Assembly: GCF_009759665.1 (NCBI RefSeq)
Contig: NZ_WQNE01000009.1
Coordinates: 146,471-210,470, forward strand
Direction: 5' to 3'
DNA from: Bradyrhizobium cajani
GTDB taxonomy: Bacteria; Pseudomonadota; Alphaproteobacteria; Rhizobiales; Xanthobacteraceae
Length of the DNA: 64,000 bases
Positions 46,304 through 56,775 of the stretch are shown here, piece after piece. The notes beneath the pieces are model-generated. The model worked only from the letters and a program-made list of their open reading frames with translations. It was not told the origin of the DNA and did no database searches. Position numbers and translations under genes: made by a program. Each line of letters begins with the position of its first letter. The first letter of the stretch is position 1.

Positions 46304-46525
46304 ATGGGCAAGGTAGTCTTTCTTTACCGCTCGCTGGCCTATCGCAACGCCGCCGCGGACATGCTGCGCAAGGCGCGCAAGCTGCCGCGCGGCGCGGAGC
46401 GCAGTGCGGCTCGCCGCTATGCGAAGGCGCTGCGCGATCTCGCCCGAACGGAAGCCTGGCTGGAGGGGCGCGTCGCGCACGAACCGCGATCGGCGCAGCA
46501 CCTGACGACCGCGGCGTCCGGCTAG
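46304..46525 (+). CDS. Small helical hypothetical protein
   Basis: 73 residues: 'FLYRSLAYRNAAADMLRKAR', 'AARRYAKALRDLARTEAWLE'. Basic, helical. Its last codons overlap the stop of the convergent kinase gene by 4 bases. No strong ribosome site. It resembles other short 'LARTEAWLEG' proteins in Bradyrhizobium, including 55292-55486. Confidence 0.6.
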   Translation: MGKVVFLYRSLAYRNAAADMLRKARKLPRGAERSAARRYAKALRDLARTEAWLEGRVAHEPRSAQHLTTAASG

Positions 46526-48012
46526 CCGGATGCGCGCTGCAACTCCGCGGGGGTGGCGGCTTCGAATTTTGCGGGTGCGGTCGTCGCTGCGGTCTTGCGC
46601 GTCAACGGCACCTCCAGGCGGCACAGCAGGCCCTCGGCCCGCCAGTCGAATTGCGCCTGTCCGCCGAGCTGGGACTCGACGCTCGCAAGCAGGCTTCGCG
46701 TGCCGAAGCCGCGCGATTTCGGCGTCCTGACCAGCGGACCGCCGGATTCCTCCCAGGTCAGCGTGAGCAGGTCGTCCTCGACCCGCCAGCCGATCATGAG
46801 CCGTCCCGATCGCGTCGACAGCGCTCCATACTTTGCCGAGTTGGTGAAGAGCTCGTGCAGGGCCAGCGCCAGCGTCTGGGCCGTGGCCGGCACCAGCTGA
46901 ACCTCGGGACCCGCCAGCCTGATCTGGCCGCCGAGCGAATAGGGCGCAAGCTCCTCGTCGATCAGCTTCGAGAGCTCCGCGCCCTGCCAGCTCGACAGCG
47001 ACAGGATGGTGTGCACCCGCGCCAGCGCGTTGATCCGCCCCTCGACGGCGTTGACATAGGCCTTGACCTCGTCGGCACGGGTGAGGCGCACGATCGATTG
47101 TGCCAGTGCCAGCGCATTCTTGGCGCGATGATCGACCTCCCGCGCCAGCAGATTCTGCCGCTCCTCGGCACGCTTGCGTTCGGTGATGTCCACGGTGACA
47201 CCGCTCACGCGCACGACGCGACCGGCCAGGTCCACCGTCGCGGCCGCCGTGCCGACGCACCAGCGCACCTCGCCATCGGGCCGGCTGACGCGAAATTCCC
47301 CCTCATAGGCGCGCGCGCCGGTATTGAATGCGGCGACGGCCTCACCGAACCGGCCGACGTCATCCGGATGCAGCAGCGCCTGGATGTTCGCGGAGGTGAC
47401 ATTGAAGGTCTCGGGCGTCACGCCGAAGATGCGGTATTGGCCTTCGTCCCACATCCAGTCGCCGTTGACCCAGTCCCAGTCCCAGGAGCCCATCTTGCCG
47501 GCGGCAATCGCCATGCTGCGCCGCTGCTCGCTCTCGCGCAGCTTTGCAGTGGAGTTTTCCAGTTCTGCCGTGCGCGCGCGCACGCGGTCCTCGAGCTCCT
47601 GGTTCAGCCGCTCCAGCTCGCGGGTCTTGCGGTAGAGCTCGCAGAACACCTTGATCTTGGCGCGCAGCACCTCCGGCACGACCGGCACCGGCACATAGTC
47701 GACCGCGCCCATCTCGTAGCCGCGCAACCGGTCGATGTCGCTCACCTGAATGGCCGAGATGAAGATCATCGCGGTCTTCTGGAAGCGCGGATGCTCGCGG
47801 ATCATCGCGGCGAGCTCGAAGCCGTCGAGCTCGGGCATGCAGACGTCGACCAGGATCACCGCGATCTCGGTCTTGAGCAGCACCTCCAGCGCCTCGCGGC
47901 CCGACGAGGCGATGACGAGGTTCTCGCCGAGATCCTTCAGGATCACCTCATAGGCGAGCAGCTTGGCAGGCTGGTCGTCGACGAGGAGGATGTTGACCTT
48001 TTCGTGGTCCAT
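46522..48012 (-). CDS. Receiver-PAS-HWE sensor histidine kinase
   Basis: 496 residues. Receiver domain (~5-125) with 'ILLVDDQPAKLLAYEVIL', phospho-acceptor Asp in VILVDVCMPELDG and the switch region 'IFISAIQ'. A coiled-coil (~140-180) leads to a PAS fold (~185-310: 'GSWDWDWVNGDWMWDEGQYR'). The kinase domain is of the HWE/HisKA_2 class: VDHRAKNALALAQSIVRL (HRxxN) and 'ALHELFTNSAKYGALS'. HWE kinases commonly feed the PhyR-EcfG stress pathway. ATG 48012 lies 14 bases downstream of the poly-HAMP kinase stop, so both form one operon. Confidence 0.92.
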   Translation of the reverse strand: MDHEKVNILLVDDQPAKLLAYEVILKDLGENLVIASSGREALEVLLKTEIAVILVDVCMPELDGFELAAMIREHPRFQKTAMIFISAIQVSDIDRLRGYEMGAVDYVPVPVVPEVLRAKIKVFCELYRKTRELERLNQELEDRVRARTAELENSTAKLRESEQRRSMAIAAGKMGSWDWDWVNGDWMWDEGQYRIFGVTPETFNVTSANIQALLHPDDVGRFGEAVAAFNTGARAYEGEFRVSRPDGEVRWCVGTAAATVDLAGRVVRVSGVTVDITERKRAEERQNLLAREVDHRAKNALALAQSIVRLTRADEVKAYVNAVEGRINALARVHTILSLSSWQGAELSKLIDEELAPYSLGGQIRLAGPEVQLVPATAQTLALALHELFTNSAKYGALSTRSGRLMIGWRVEDDLLTLTWEESGGPLVRTPKSRGFGTRSLLASVESQLGGQAQFDWRAEGLLCRLEVPLTRKTAATTAPAKFEAATPAELQRASG

Positions 48013-48025
48013 TCGCGGATCCCAC

Positions 48026-51000
48026 TCAGCGGTGCAGCCACATGCGGATCGCAAGCAGCAATTGGTCGGTGTTGACGGGTTTGGCGAGGTAGTCGGACGC
48101 GCCGGCCTCCAGGCATTTCTCGCGGTCGCCCTTCATCGCCTTGGCGGTGAGCGCAATGATGGGCAGCCGCGCGAAGGCCGGGTTCTCGCGGATCACGCCG
48201 ATGGTCTGATAGCCATCCATCTGCGGCATCATGATGTCCATCAGCACGATGGCGATTTCCGGATTGGATTCGACCAGCGTCACCGCCTCGCTGCCGGTGG
48301 TCGCCGTCAGCACCTTCATGCCGCGTCGTTCCAGCACGCTCGACAGCGCGAAGATGTTGCGTGCGTCGTCATCGACGAGCAGGGCGGTCTTGCCGATCAG
48401 GTCCTCGTCGGAACTGTTCAGCTTCTCCAGCATGCGCTGCTTCTCGATCGGCAGTTCCGTGATCACGCGATGCAGGAACAGTGCGGTCTCGTCGAGCAGG
48501 CGCTCCGGCGACTCCACGCCCTTGACCACGATGCTGCGCGCCATGGTGTGGAGTTCCGCATCCTCCTCCGCCGAAAGCTCGCGGCCGGTGAAGACCACGA
48601 CCGGAATGTTCGACAGCGCCTCGTCGTTGCGGATCTGGTCGAGCACCTCGAAGCCGCTCATGTCGGGCAGCCGCAGGTCGAGCACCACGCAATCGCACGG
48701 TGATTCACGCAGCGTCGACAGCGCGCCGGCGCCGGTGGCGGTCGCCACGATCTCGATGTCGTCGTGGTGCAGGAGCTCGCGGATCGAGAGCTGCTCGGCC
48801 TCGTTGTCCTCGACGATGAGGAGACGCTTGCGCCGCGGCCGCGCATATTCCTTGATCTGCGTCAGCGCCGCCGAGACACCTTCCGTCGTCGTCGGCTTGT
48901 TGACGAAGGAGAAGGCACCACGCGCCAGCGCGTGCTGGCGGTCCTCGTCGAGCGTGATGATCTGCACCGGAATGTGGCGGGTGAGCGGATTGTGCTTGAG
49001 CTGGCTCAACACCGTCCAGCCCAGCATGTCCGGCAGGAATACGTCGAGCGAGACGGCCCGAGGCTGATATTGCTTGGCAAGCTCGAGCGCCTCCGCGCCG
49101 CGCGCGGCGACCAGGACCTTGAAGCCCTTGTCGCGGGCGAGATCGACCAGCACGCGCGCATAATGCGGGTCATCCTCGACGATCAGGAGGATGGTGTCGC
49201 CGGGCTCGAGGTTGAGCCGGTCGTCGGGCAGCTGCTCGACGACGCGCTGCTGCTCGGGCGCGGTCGTGGCCGACTGTAGCGCCGGCGGCTGGCTGTATTG
49301 CTGTGGCGCGGGTGCCGCCCGGGGTGCAAGTGTCGGGCCGGAGTATTTGAGCGGCAGGTAGAGCGTGAAGGACGAGCCCTTGCCGGGCGCACTGCGCAGA
49401 TGGATCTCGCCGCCGAGCAGGCTTGCGAGCTCGCGGCTGATCGCAAGGCCAAGGCCGGTGCCGCCATATTTGCGGCTGGTGCCGGCATCGGCCTGCTGGA
49501 ACGCCTCGAAGATCAGCTTCTGCTTCTCCAGGGGAATGCCGATACCGGTGTCGGACACTTCGAACGCGATCACGGCCGGTGCGGAGTTCAGCACCGGGTG
49601 ATCCGTGCCCCAGCCGCCGACTGCGGCGGCGACCTTGAGGCGCACCTCGCCCTCGGCGGTGAACTTGAAGGCGTTGGAGAGCAGGTTCTTCAGCACCTGC
49701 TGCAGCCGCTTGGAGTCGGTGACGATGCTGCGCGCAAGGTTCGGATCGACGTCGATCTTGAACGATAGATTGCGGTTTTCCGCCTCGTGCCGGAACGGAC
49801 GGCCGACCGTCTCGAGCAGGTTCGCGGTCAGGATTTCCTCGGCGTCGACCGTCACCGTGCCGGACTCGATCTTGGAGAGATCGAGAATGTCGCTGATGAG
49901 GTTCAGGAGGTCGGTGCCGGCGCCGTGGATGGTGCGGGCGAATTCGACCTGCTTGGCCGAGAGGTTGCCGTCCGGATTGTCCGTGAGCTGTTGTCCGAGG
50001 ATCAGGATCGAGTTCAGGGGCGTGCGCAGCTCGTGGCTCATATTGGCGAGGAATTCGGACTTGTACTTCGAGGTGAGCGCGAGCTCGGTCGCCTTTTCCT
50101 CCAGCGCACGGCGGGCCTGCTCGATTTCCTGGTTCTTGCGCTCGACTTCGACGTTGCGTTCGGCGAGCTGCTGCGCCTTCTGCTCGAGCTGGTCGTTGGT
50201 CTGCTGCAACTCGCGCTGCTGGGTCTGGAGCTCGCCGGCGAGCTGCTGCGACTGCTTGAGCAGGCCTTCGGTCTGCATCGTCGCTTCGATCGAATTGAGC
50301 ACGATGCCGATGGAGTCGGTGAGCTGCTCGAGGAAGGTCATCTGCGAGGTCGTGAAGGAGGCGAGCGAGGCGAGCTCGATCACCGCCTTGACCTGGCCCT
50401 CGAACAGCACCGGCAGCACCACGAGATTCTTCGGTGCGACGCGAAGCAGCGCCGAGTTGATCGGCACGACGTCGGCGGGAATGTCGGCAACCACGCGCGG
50501 GCGCCGGTCAAGCGCGCACTGGCCGATCAGGCCGTCGCCGAACTGCAGCACGCGCTGATAGGGATAGACGCCGTCGCCGGCATAGGAGGCGAGCAGCAGG
50601 AGCTGCGGATTGTCCTCGTTCTCGACCTGGTAGATCACGCCGGTATGCGCATTCACCAGCGGCGACAGCTCGGTCAGCAGCAACCGTCCGACGGTGGTGA
50701 GATCGCGCTGGCCCTGGAGCATGTTGGTGAATTTGGCGAGGTTGGTCTTCAGCCAGTCCTGCTCGGTGTTCACGTCCGTCGTGAGACGGAGATTCGTGAT
50801 CATCGTGTTGATGTTGTCTTTCAGCTCGGCGAGTTCGCCGCGGGCGTCAACCTGGATCGACGGCGTCAAATCGCCCTTGGTCACTGCGGTCGCCACTTCG
50901 GCGATCGCGCGCACCTGCGAGGTGAGGTTTGCCGCCAGCAGGTTCACGTTACCCGTGAGGTCCTTCCACGTGCCGGCCGCGCCGGGCACGTCGGCCTGAC

Positions 51001-54000
51001 CACCCAATCGTCCTTCGACGCCGACCTCGCGCGCCACCGAGGAGACCTGGTCGGCGAAGGTCGCGAGCGTTTCGGTCATGTTGTTGATGGTGTCGGCGAG
51101 CGCCGCGACCTCGCCCTTCGATTTCACGGTCAGGTTTTGCTTGAGGTCACCGTTCGCGACGGCGGTCACGACCTTGACGATGCCGCGGACCTGCTCGGTC
51201 AGGTTCGCCGCCATGAAGTTGACGGTGTCGGTGAGATCCTTCCAGGTGCCGGCAACGCCGGGCACGGTGGCCTGACCGCCGAGCTCGCCCTCGGTGCCGA
51301 CTTCGCGCGCGACGCGCGTCACTTCGCCGGCGAAGGCGTTGAGCTGGTCCACCATGGTGTTGATGGTGTTCTTCAGCTCGAGGATTTCGCCCTTCACGTC
51401 GACCGTGATCTTGCGCGACAGGTCGCCGCGCGCCACGGCGGTGGTGACTTCGGCGATGTTGCGGACCTGCGTGGTGAGATTCGCAGCGAGCAGGTTGACG
51501 TTGTCGGTGAGATCCTTCCAGGTGCCACCGACGCCGGGCACGACGGCCTGACCGCCGAGCCGGCCCTCGGTGCCGACCTCGCGCGCCACGCGCGTCACTT
51601 CGCCGGCGAAGGAGCGGAGCTGCTCCACCATGGTGTTCAGGGTGTCCTTGAGCAGCAGGATTTCGCCGCGCACGTCCACCGTGATCTTCTTCGACAGGTC
51701 GCCGCCGGCGATCGCGGTCGCGACCTCGGCGATGTTGCGGACCTGGGCCGTCAGGTTCGAGGCCATGAAGTTGACGTTGTCGGTGAGGTCCTTCCAGGTG
51801 CCGGCAACGCCGGGCACCTCGGCCTGGCCGCCGAGCTTGCCCTCGGTGCCGACCTCGCGCGCCACGCGCGTGACTTCGCCGGCAAAACCGTTGAGCTGGT
51901 CCACCATCGTGTTGATGGTGTTCTTCAGCTCGAGGATTTCGCCCTTCACGTCGACGGTGATCTTGCGCGACAGGTCGCCGCGCGCCACGGCGGTGGTCAC
52001 TTCGGCGATGTTGCGGACCTGGGCGGTGAGGTTGCCCGCCATCGAGTTCACGGAGTCGGTCAAATCCTTCCAGGTGCCGGCGACGCCGGGCACGTTGGCC
52101 TGGCCGCCGAGGCGGCCTTCGGTGCCGACCTCGCGCGCCACGCGCGTCACCTCGCCCGCGAAGCGGTTGAGCTGGTCGACCATCGTGTTCAGCGTGTCCT
52201 TGAGCTGAAGGATCTCGCCGCGCACGTCCACCGTGATCTTGCGCGACAGGTCGCCACCGGCGATCGCGGTTGCGACCTCGGCGATGTTGCGGACCTGGGC
52301 GGTGAGATTGCCCGCCATGGAGTTGACGCTGTCGGTGAGGTCCTTCCAGGTGCCGGCGACGCCGGGCACCTCGGCCTGGCCGCCGAGCTTGCCCTCGGTG
52401 CCGACCTCGCGCGCCACCCGCGTGACTTCGCCGGCGAACGCGTTGAGCTGGTCGACCATGGTGTTGAGCGTTTCCTTCAGCTGAAGGATTTCGCCCGACA
52501 CGTTCACGGTGATCTTCTTGGACAGGTCGCCCTTGGCGACCGCGGTCGCGACTTCGGCGATGTTACGGACCTGGCCGGTCAGGTTCGACGCCATCGAGTT
52601 GACGCTGTCCGTCAAGTCCTTCCAGGTGCCGCCGACGCCGCGCACCACGGCCTGGCCGCCGAGCTTGCCTTCGGTGCCCACCTCGCGCGCGACGCGCGTC
52701 ACTTCGCCGGCGAAGGCGTTGAGCTGGTCCACCATGGTGTTGATGGTGTCCTTCAGCTCCAGGATTTCGCCGCGCACGTCCACCGTGATCTTCTTCGACA
52801 GGTCGCCGCCGGCGACGGCCGTCGTCACTTCGGCGATGTTGCGGACCTGTGCGGTCAGGTTCGACGCCATCGAGTTGACGCTTTCGGTCAGATCCTTCCA
52901 GGTGCCGGCGACGCCGAGCACGTTGGCCTGACCGCCGAGCCTCCCTTCGGTGCCGACCTCGCGCGCCACGCGCGTCACTTCGCCGGCGAACGCGTTGAGC
53001 TGGTCCACCATGGTGTTGAGCGTTTCCTTCAGCTGAAGGATCTCGCCCGAGACGTTGACGGTGATCTTCTTCGACAGGTCGCCGCTGGCGATCGCGGTGG
53101 CAACGTCGGCGATGTTGCGGACCTGCGCGGTCAGGTTCGAGGCCATGAAGTTGACGTTGTCGGTGAGGTCCTTCCAGGTGCCGGCCACGCCGGGCACCTG
53201 GGCCTGGCCGCCGAGCTTGCCTTCGGTGCCGACCTCGCGCGCCACGCGCGTCACTTCCGAGGCGAAAGAGTTGAGCTGGTCCACCATGGTATTGATGGTG
53301 TCCTTCAGCTCCAGGATCTCGCCGCGCACGTCCACGGTGATCTTGCGTGACAGATCGCCGCGCGCCACGGCGGTCGTCACGTTGGCGATGTTGCGCACCT
53401 GCGCGGTGAGGTTGCCGCACATCGCGTTGACGGAGTCGGTGAGGTCCTTCCAGGTGCCGGCGACGCCGGGCACGATGGCCTGGCCGCCCAATTTGCCGTC
53501 GGTGCCGACCTCGCGCGCCACGCGCGTCACTTCCGAGGCGAAGGAGCGGAGCTGGTCCACCATCGTGTTGATGGCTTCCTTGAGCTGAAGGATCTCGCCG
53601 CGGACGTCGACGGTGATCTTCTTCGACAAGTCGCCGTTGGCGACCGCGATCGTCACCTCGGCGATGTTGCGAACCTGGTTGGTCAGGTTGTTCGCCATCG
53701 AGTTGACGCTCTCGGTCAGGTCCTTCCAGACGCCGGTCACTTCCGGCACCTGGGCCTGGCCGCCGAGCTTGCCTTCGGTGCCGACTTCGCGCGCGACGCG
53801 CGTCACCTCGGAGGTGAAGACGCCGAGCTGCTTGATCATGGTGTTGACGATGTTGGCCGATTGCAGGAATTCGCCCCGCAGCGGCCGGCCGTCGACGTCG
53901 AGCTTGACGGTCTGGAGCAGGTCGCCTTGCGCCACCGCCGCGACCGCCCGCGTCACCTCGCGGGTCGGCCACAACAGGTCGTCGATCAGCGTGTTGACGG

Positions 54001-54328
54001 AGCCCTCCATGTCGGCCCAGGAGCCCGAGGCGAGGCCGAATTTCACCCGCTGGCGGGTCTTGCCCTCGCGCCCCACCACCTGGCCGACCAGCTCGAGCTG
54101 CTGCGCCATGCGCTGGTTGGCCGCGATGATTTCATTAAAAGTGTCGGCGATCTTGCCGTCGATGCCGAGATAGTCGCCGCTCATCCGCACGGAGAAGTCG
54201 CCGCTGCGCATCGCCTGCAAGGCGAGCAGCAATTCCGCTCTGGAATCCGGCTCCGACATACCGTTGGTTTTTGGCTTTGGGACGCGACGACCGGAGCGTG
54301 ATGCAGTTCCGGGATCGAGGTCGCTCAT
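48026..54328 (-). CDS. Giant soluble hybrid histidine kinase with eleven HAMP-type repeats
   Basis: 2100 residues, no membrane segment. In order: an N-terminal HAMP-like region (~25-170), eleven tandem 92-residue HAMP units (~170-1185, each beginning [10 protein letters not shown] and containing [17 protein letters not shown] and GDLS.KITV). A GAF domain follows (~1215-1370), then a coiled-coil (~1390-1460), HisKA with [12 protein letters not shown], HATPase ('[14 protein letters not shown]', '[13 protein letters not shown]'), and three receivers: '[13 protein letters not shown]', '[11 protein letters not shown]' and '[12 protein letters not shown]'. This layout resembles fungal group III (Nik1/Os-1) kinases and some bacterial relatives. 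Likely cytoplasmic stress sensing. Start ATG 54328 follows GGGGGAAT. Confidence 0.93.
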   Translation of the reverse strand: MSDLDPGTASRSGRRVPKPKTNGMSEPDSRAELLLALQAMRSGDFSVRMSGDYLGIDGKIADTFNEIIAANQRMAQQLELVGQVVGREGKTRQRVKFGLASGSWADMEGSVNTLIDDLLWPTREVTRAVAAVAQGDLLQTVKLDVDGRPLRGEFLQSANIVNTMIKQLGVFTSEVTRVAREVGTEGKLGGQAQVPEVTGVWKDLTESVNSMANNLTNQVRNIAEVTIAVANGDLSKKITVDVRGEILQLKEAINTMVDQLRSFASEVTRVAREVGTDGKLGGQAIVPGVAGTWKDLTDSVNAMCGNLTAQVRNIANVTTAVARGDLSRKITVDVRGEILELKDTINTMVDQLNSFASEVTRVAREVGTEGKLGGQAQVPGVAGTWKDLTDNVNFMASNLTAQVRNIADVATAIASGDLSKKITVNVSGEILQLKETLNTMVDQLNAFAGEVTRVAREVGTEGRLGGQANVLGVAGTWKDLTESVNSMASNLTAQVRNIAEVTTAVAGGDLSKKITVDVRGEILELKDTINTMVDQLNAFAGEVTRVAREVGTEGKLGGQAVVRGVGGTWKDLTDSVNSMASNLTGQVRNIAEVATAVAKGDLSKKITVNVSGEILQLKETLNTMVDQLNAFAGEVTRVAREVGTEGKLGGQAEVPGVAGTWKDLTDSVNSMAGNLTAQVRNIAEVATAIAGGDLSRKITVDVRGEILQLKDTLNTMVDQLNRFAGEVTRVAREVGTEGRLGGQANVPGVAGTWKDLTDSVNSMAGNLTAQVRNIAEVTTAVARGDLSRKITVDVKGEILELKNTINTMVDQLNGFAGEVTRVAREVGTEGKLGGQAEVPGVAGTWKDLTDNVNFMASNLTAQVRNIAEVATAIAGGDLSKKITVDVRGEILLLKDTLNTMVEQLRSFAGEVTRVAREVGTEGRLGGQAVVPGVGGTWKDLTDNVNLLAANLTTQVRNIAEVTTAVARGDLSRKITVDVKGEILELKNTINTMVDQLNAFAGEVTRVAREVGTEGELGGQATVPGVAGTWKDLTDTVNFMAANLTEQVRGIVKVVTAVANGDLKQNLTVKSKGEVAALADTINNMTETLATFADQVSSVAREVGVEGRLGGQADVPGAAGTWKDLTGNVNLLAANLTSQVRAIAEVATAVTKGDLTPSIQVDARGELAELKDNINTMITNLRLTTDVNTEQDWLKTNLAKFTNMLQGQRDLTTVGRLLLTELSPLVNAHTGVIYQVENEDNPQLLLLASYAGDGVYPYQRVLQFGDGLIGQCALDRRPRVVADIPADVVPINSALLRVAPKNLVVLPVLFEGQVKAVIELASLASFTTSQMTFLEQLTDSIGIVLNSIEATMQTEGLLKQSQQLAGELQTQQRELQQTNDQLEQKAQQLAERNVEVERKNQEIEQARRALEEKATELALTSKYKSEFLANMSHELRTPLNSILILGQQLTDNPDGNLSAKQVEFARTIHGAGTDLLNLISDILDLSKIESGTVTVDAEEILTANLLETVGRPFRHEAENRNLSFKIDVDPNLARSIVTDSKRLQQVLKNLLSNAFKFTAEGEVRLKVAAAVGGWGTDHPVLNSAPAVIAFEVSDTGIGIPLEKQKLIFEAFQQADAGTSRKYGGTGLGLAISRELASLLGGEIHLRSAPGKGSSFTLYLPLKYSGPTLAPRAAPAPQQYSQPPALQSATTAPEQQRVVEQLPDDRLNLEPGDTILLIVEDDPHYARVLVDLARDKGFKVLVAARGAEALELAKQYQPRAVSLDVFLPDMLGWTVLSQLKHNPLTRHIPVQIITLDEDRQHALARGAFSFVNKPTTTEGVSAALTQIKEYARPRRKRLLIVEDNEAEQLSIRELLHHDDIEIVATATGAGALSTLRESPCDCVVLDLRLPDMSGFEVLDQIRNDEALSNIPVVVFTGRELSAEEDAELHTMARSIVVKGVESPERLLDETALFLHRVITELPIEKQRMLEKLNSSDEDLIGKTALLVDDDARNIFALSSVLERRGMKVLTATTGSEAVTLVESNPEIAIVLMDIMMPQMDGYQTIGVIRENPAFARLPIIALTAKAMKGDREKCLEAGASDYLAKPVNTDQLLLAIRMWLHR
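50782..53818 (-). repeat. Eleven tandem 276-bp coding repeats
   Basis: The HAMP units are repeated in DNA with a 276-base period: the 'CGCGCGACGCGCGTCAC' block recurs every 276 bases from ~53800 down to ~51017. Units 4-9 are very similar at DNA level, so copy number could change by recombination. Confidence 0.9.
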
Positions 54329-54681
54329 ACTGATTCCCCCGCAGGCGTCGGCCGAATCCATGACGTGACGCGATTTGTCAAACTAGAGCGTCAGCCAATT
54401 TCGAAATCAAGCGCCAAGGTTGCGGTCCCAGGACTTGGAACCTGCTTTTCTCAGCCCGATCAAAGCAACCTTAATCGATAGTATTGGTTCCACGCGGTCC
54501 AGAGCAAAGTTCCGGCCTTGGCGCCACCCCGGGTGCGGCGGCCCGGTCTAACCGGAGCGGCAGCGGCACCTCGACTTCGGGCGGCAAGGATGGCGACGTG
54601 GCCCCGGGACAAGATGCCGGAGAGCGACCGCACCGTGCGGCCGGAGAGCCAGCAACATCATCCGAATGACAAGTAGGGCTG

Positions 54682-55200
54682 CTATTTGTCCGCCATGGTG
54701 CGCTCGGCGTCCTTGACCTGCGAGCGCAGCATCGGGAGCTGGTTGCGCGCGAACGCTGCAAGTGCGGCATTATCGGGCGCCCGCAGATAGCGTTCGAGCA
54801 GATCGATCGTGGAATCATACTCCGGAATCTGCGCGGCATAGAAGCTTCTGACGTAAGTGGGTCCGTCCGACGTTTCGGGCTCGACGAGGCTGGCGCTGGC
54901 GGGGGTCGTCTTGCCGGCCCGCGGCTCGGCGCCGATCGCCTCTTGAATCTGCTTCAGCGCCTTGTCCCGCTTGGCCGCTTCTTCGGCGCGCAAGGCGGCA
55001 AGATTCTTGACCTCTGCGTTGCCCTTCAGGTCGGAGCTTTCCAGAAGGCCCTGCTGGAATCGGCTGAACGCGTAGAGGCCGCCGATGACGTCGGTTGCCG
55101 TCGGCGTGCGATCGCCGCGCGTTCGCTCGCCGGTGCTGTCGGCGGGTGCTGCCGTGCTGACGAACGCCAGGATGAGCGCGACGAGAATTCGCATGGACAT
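54682..55200 (-). CDS. DUF4142-like secreted protein
   Basis: 172 residues. A signal peptide (ILVALILAFVSTAAPADS) is followed by helices 'ATDVIGGLYAFSRFQQGLLE', 'VKNLAALRAEEAAKRDKALK' and 'SFYAAQIPEYDSTIDLLERY', ending 'QLPMLRSQVKDAERTMADK'. The pattern fits DUF4142, although more divergent than the other two copies. ATG 55200 is the family-like start; ATG 55194 is possible. A GGAAC-N13-GGTT upstream has the wrong spacing for EcfG. Confidence 0.7.
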   Translation of the reverse strand: MSMRILVALILAFVSTAAPADSTGERTRGDRTPTATDVIGGLYAFSRFQQGLLESSDLKGNAEVKNLAALRAEEAAKRDKALKQIQEAIGAEPRAGKTTPASASLVEPETSDGPTYVRSFYAAQIPEYDSTIDLLERYLRAPDNAALAAFARNQLPMLRSQVKDAERTMADK

Positions 55201-55291
55201 CCAATAACCGGTGGCGTGCAAAGTTCCGCAAGAGGTTACGATCTTGTAAGGGGCGGTTGCGTCGCCGAGGTTCCGTGCCCACGTGTTGTCC

Positions 55292-55486
55292 ATGAAACAG
55301 TCTGACCTTTTCAGGGACAATGCCGAGAACTGCCTGCAACTCGCTGAGCGTGCGGAAGGGAAGCCCGCCTATAACCGCTATTCGCGGATGGCGGACGCCT
55401 GGACGGCATTGGCGATCGAGCAGGACTGGTTGGATGGCGAAATCCCGCCCGTGACGGTCCGCATCCCCCAAAAGCAGGGCGCTTAG
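55292..55486 (+). CDS. Small conserved hypothetical protein
   Basis: 64 residues: 'SDLFRDNAENCLQLAERAEG', 'RYSRMADAWTALAIEQDWLD'. A very common short Bradyrhizobium family (from memory); a helical pair, function unknown. No clear ribosome site. Divergent from the DUF4142-like gene. Confidence 0.75.
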   Translation: MKQSDLFRDNAENCLQLAERAEGKPAYNRYSRMADAWTALAIEQDWLDGEIPPVTVRIPQKQGA

Positions 55487-55603
55487 ACACTCTCCCTTTC
55501 GTGAATCGGCGTGTGAGACCGCGCACGGAACGCAAGCGACCAATCCGGGATGATCAGGAACAGTCGATCGCGTTGGTTTTTCGATTCCGGAAGGAGGTTT
55601 GCG

Positions 55604-55735
55604 ATGGCTCCACGTCTGGCTCTTCTCTCACTCATTCTCGCCTTTGGCGTCTCGGTCGCGTTCGCGACGGTGACGACGGTGCGGCAGGTGCACCTGGAGA
55701 ATGCGTCGGCCGCGACACATGCGGCGCATAGTTAG
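55604..55735 (+). CDS. Short signal-peptide protein
   Basis: 43 residues, almost all signal peptide or anchor ('LALLSLILAFGVSVAFATVT') with a short tail. A perfect AAGGAGG site lies 7 bases before ATG 55604, which strongly supports translation. Function unknown. Confidence 0.7.
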   Translation: MAPRLALLSLILAFGVSVAFATVTTVRQVHLENASAATHAAHS

Positions 55736-55755
55736 CGTCGAGGCACCTCTCGCCC

Positions 55756-55780
55756 GGAACATTCGACGCGGCAGTGCGTA
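55756..55780 (+). promoter_or_regulatory. EcfG-type promoter before 55817
   Basis: GGAAC (55756-55760), N16, CGTA (55777-55780), 36 bases before the start codon. One mismatch to the consensus. Confidence 0.55.
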
Positions 55781-55816
55781 AGCGCTTCGATAGATCAGGA
55801 GAGGCGAGACCACATC

Positions 55817-56032
55817 ATGGCCCATTCCGACCACGGCATTGTCAAGGACAAGCGGGCGGAGGAGCAGCCCGGCGACAAGCGGCGAGCGCAGGCCGTCCAC
55901 AAGACGGATCCGCAAGCAAATCGCAAGGGCTCGCCCTCGCGTGAGGCGACGCGCGATCCCAAGCTGAATGACAACGCAAAGACACCTGGATCCGGCGCGA
56001 TGCCGGACGATTCAGGCGACGCAACCGACTAG
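55817..56032 (+). CDS. Small hydrophilic stress-type protein
   Basis: 71 residues, highly charged and probably disordered ('VKDKRAEEQPGDKRRAQAVH', 'EATRDPKLNDNAKTPGSGAM'). Composition resembles hydrophilin-like stress proteins. Good ribosome site (CAGGAG). EcfG-type promoter upstream and a strong terminator downstream at 56121. Confidence 0.75.
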   Translation: MAHSDHGIVKDKRAEEQPGDKRRAQAVHKTDPQANRKGSPSREATRDPKLNDNAKTPGSGAMPDDSGDATD

Positions 56033-56120
56033 TTTCACAAGGAACGATTCGGCGCGCGAGGAGTCGACGGGTTGCTTCCGGATGTCATGCCCCCGGTGCG
56101 CCGGAAGCAATCTCCAAGGA

Positions 56121-56153
56121 CGACCCCGGCACCCACCGTGCCGGGGTCGTTTG
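56121..56153 (+). terminator. Strong terminator
   Basis: Perfect 12-bp stem CGACCCCGGCAC/GTGCCGGGGTCG with a 5-base loop, then TTTGCTTG. Ends the 55817 transcript. Confidence 0.75.
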
Positions 56154-56177
56154 CTTGTGAGCATCTCTCAAGACCGG

Positions 56178-56426
56178 TCAACCCTCGGCGTCGCGGTCGC
56201 CGTTGGTGGGCGCGTGCCCCTCCGGTCCGCGGCCGAACAGGCCATAATCGCTCGACTTGACGCCGGCGCCCGCGTCAACCGCCGCCGCGGTGAGACCGAG
56301 CTTGAGCAACTCGCGGACGGCAGCGGCCCGCGTCGGCATCCGATGCTTGAACCGGAAATCGTCGAGAGCGGCCAGTTCCTCCGGCGAGAGCATCACCTGA
56401 AGCCGCTCGGCGCGCAGATCATTCAT
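56178..56426 (-). CDS. Ribbon-helix-helix type small protein
   Basis: 82 residues. The first 45 fit a ribbon-helix-helix DNA-binding fold: 'ERLQVMLSPEELAALDDFRF', 'MPTRAAAVRELLKLGL'. The rest is a disordered tail. Likely a transcription regulator or antitoxin-like protein, but no toxin gene is adjacent. ATG 56426 is chosen over GTG 56438. A possible EcfG-type promoter lies at 56468-56492. Confidence 0.8.
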   Translation of the reverse strand: MNDLRAERLQVMLSPEELAALDDFRFKHRMPTRAAAVRELLKLGLTAAAVDAGAGVKSSDYGLFGRGPEGHAPTNGDRDAEG

Positions 56427-56467
56427 CGCAAAAACCACGCCAAATGAGCCGTTTGAGTATCTTACTC

Positions 56468-56492
56468 AACAATCCAACTTGGCAACGGTTCC
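56468..56492 (-). promoter_or_regulatory. EcfG-type promoter before the RHH gene
   Basis: Minus strand: GGAAC (56492-56488), N16, TGTT (56471-56468), 42 bases before the start codon. Confidence 0.55.
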
Positions 56493-56603
56493 ACGGAATG
56501 CGTCAAAGACCCAAAGTGAGTAGTAAAATAAAGTGATATCAATAGGTTAGATCGTTGCAACGAGGTTGAAGGAGGCGCGTTCTTGGGCAATGGGAGAAAT
56601 GTC

Positions 56604-56771
56604 ATGACGGACGAAGTCCGCTTGCCCCGCAAGCTTGCCGAAGAGACCGAGGTACTGAAACCGGTACGCCCGAGCCACCAGAAGGTCATTGAGCAGGTAG
56701 AGCGTTGGGCCAACAGCCCGGGCCTTCAACCGCCGAAGTTGCCGCCTTCGACGCGCGCAAAAGCAGACTGA
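56604..56771 (+). CDS. Small hypothetical protein
   Basis: 55 residues: 'EVRLPRKLAEETEVLKPVRP', 'HQKVIEQVERWANSPGLQPP'. Hydrophilic, no known motif. GGGAGA 6 bases before ATG 56604 supports the start. The upstream DNA (56500-56560) is unusually AT-rich for this genome. Confidence 0.6.
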   Translation: MTDEVRLPRKLAEETEVLKPVRPSHQKVIEQVERWANSPGLQPPKLPPSTRAKAD

Positions 56772-56775
56772 TGGC

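Noticed and set aside
49787..53350. Very long open frame (1187 codons) on the plus strand inside the poly-HAMP kinase gene
   Set aside because: Composition is Asp/His/Arg/Gly-rich with a repeated pattern that mirrors the 276-bp repeat on the other strand. It has no ribosome site, and the opposite strand encodes a clear kinase.
50782..53818. Array of regularly spaced similar sequences that could suggest a CRISPR array
   Set aside because: The period is 276 bases, the units are nearly the same along their whole length, and they are in frame in a coding gene; there are no unique spacers and no cas genes.
55200..55232. GGAAC-N13-GGTT upstream of the DUF4142-like gene (54682-55200) as an EcfG promoter
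   Set aside because: Spacing of 13 is too short for the known 16-17; the similar GGAAC-N13-GGTT before 55604 was rejected for the same reason.
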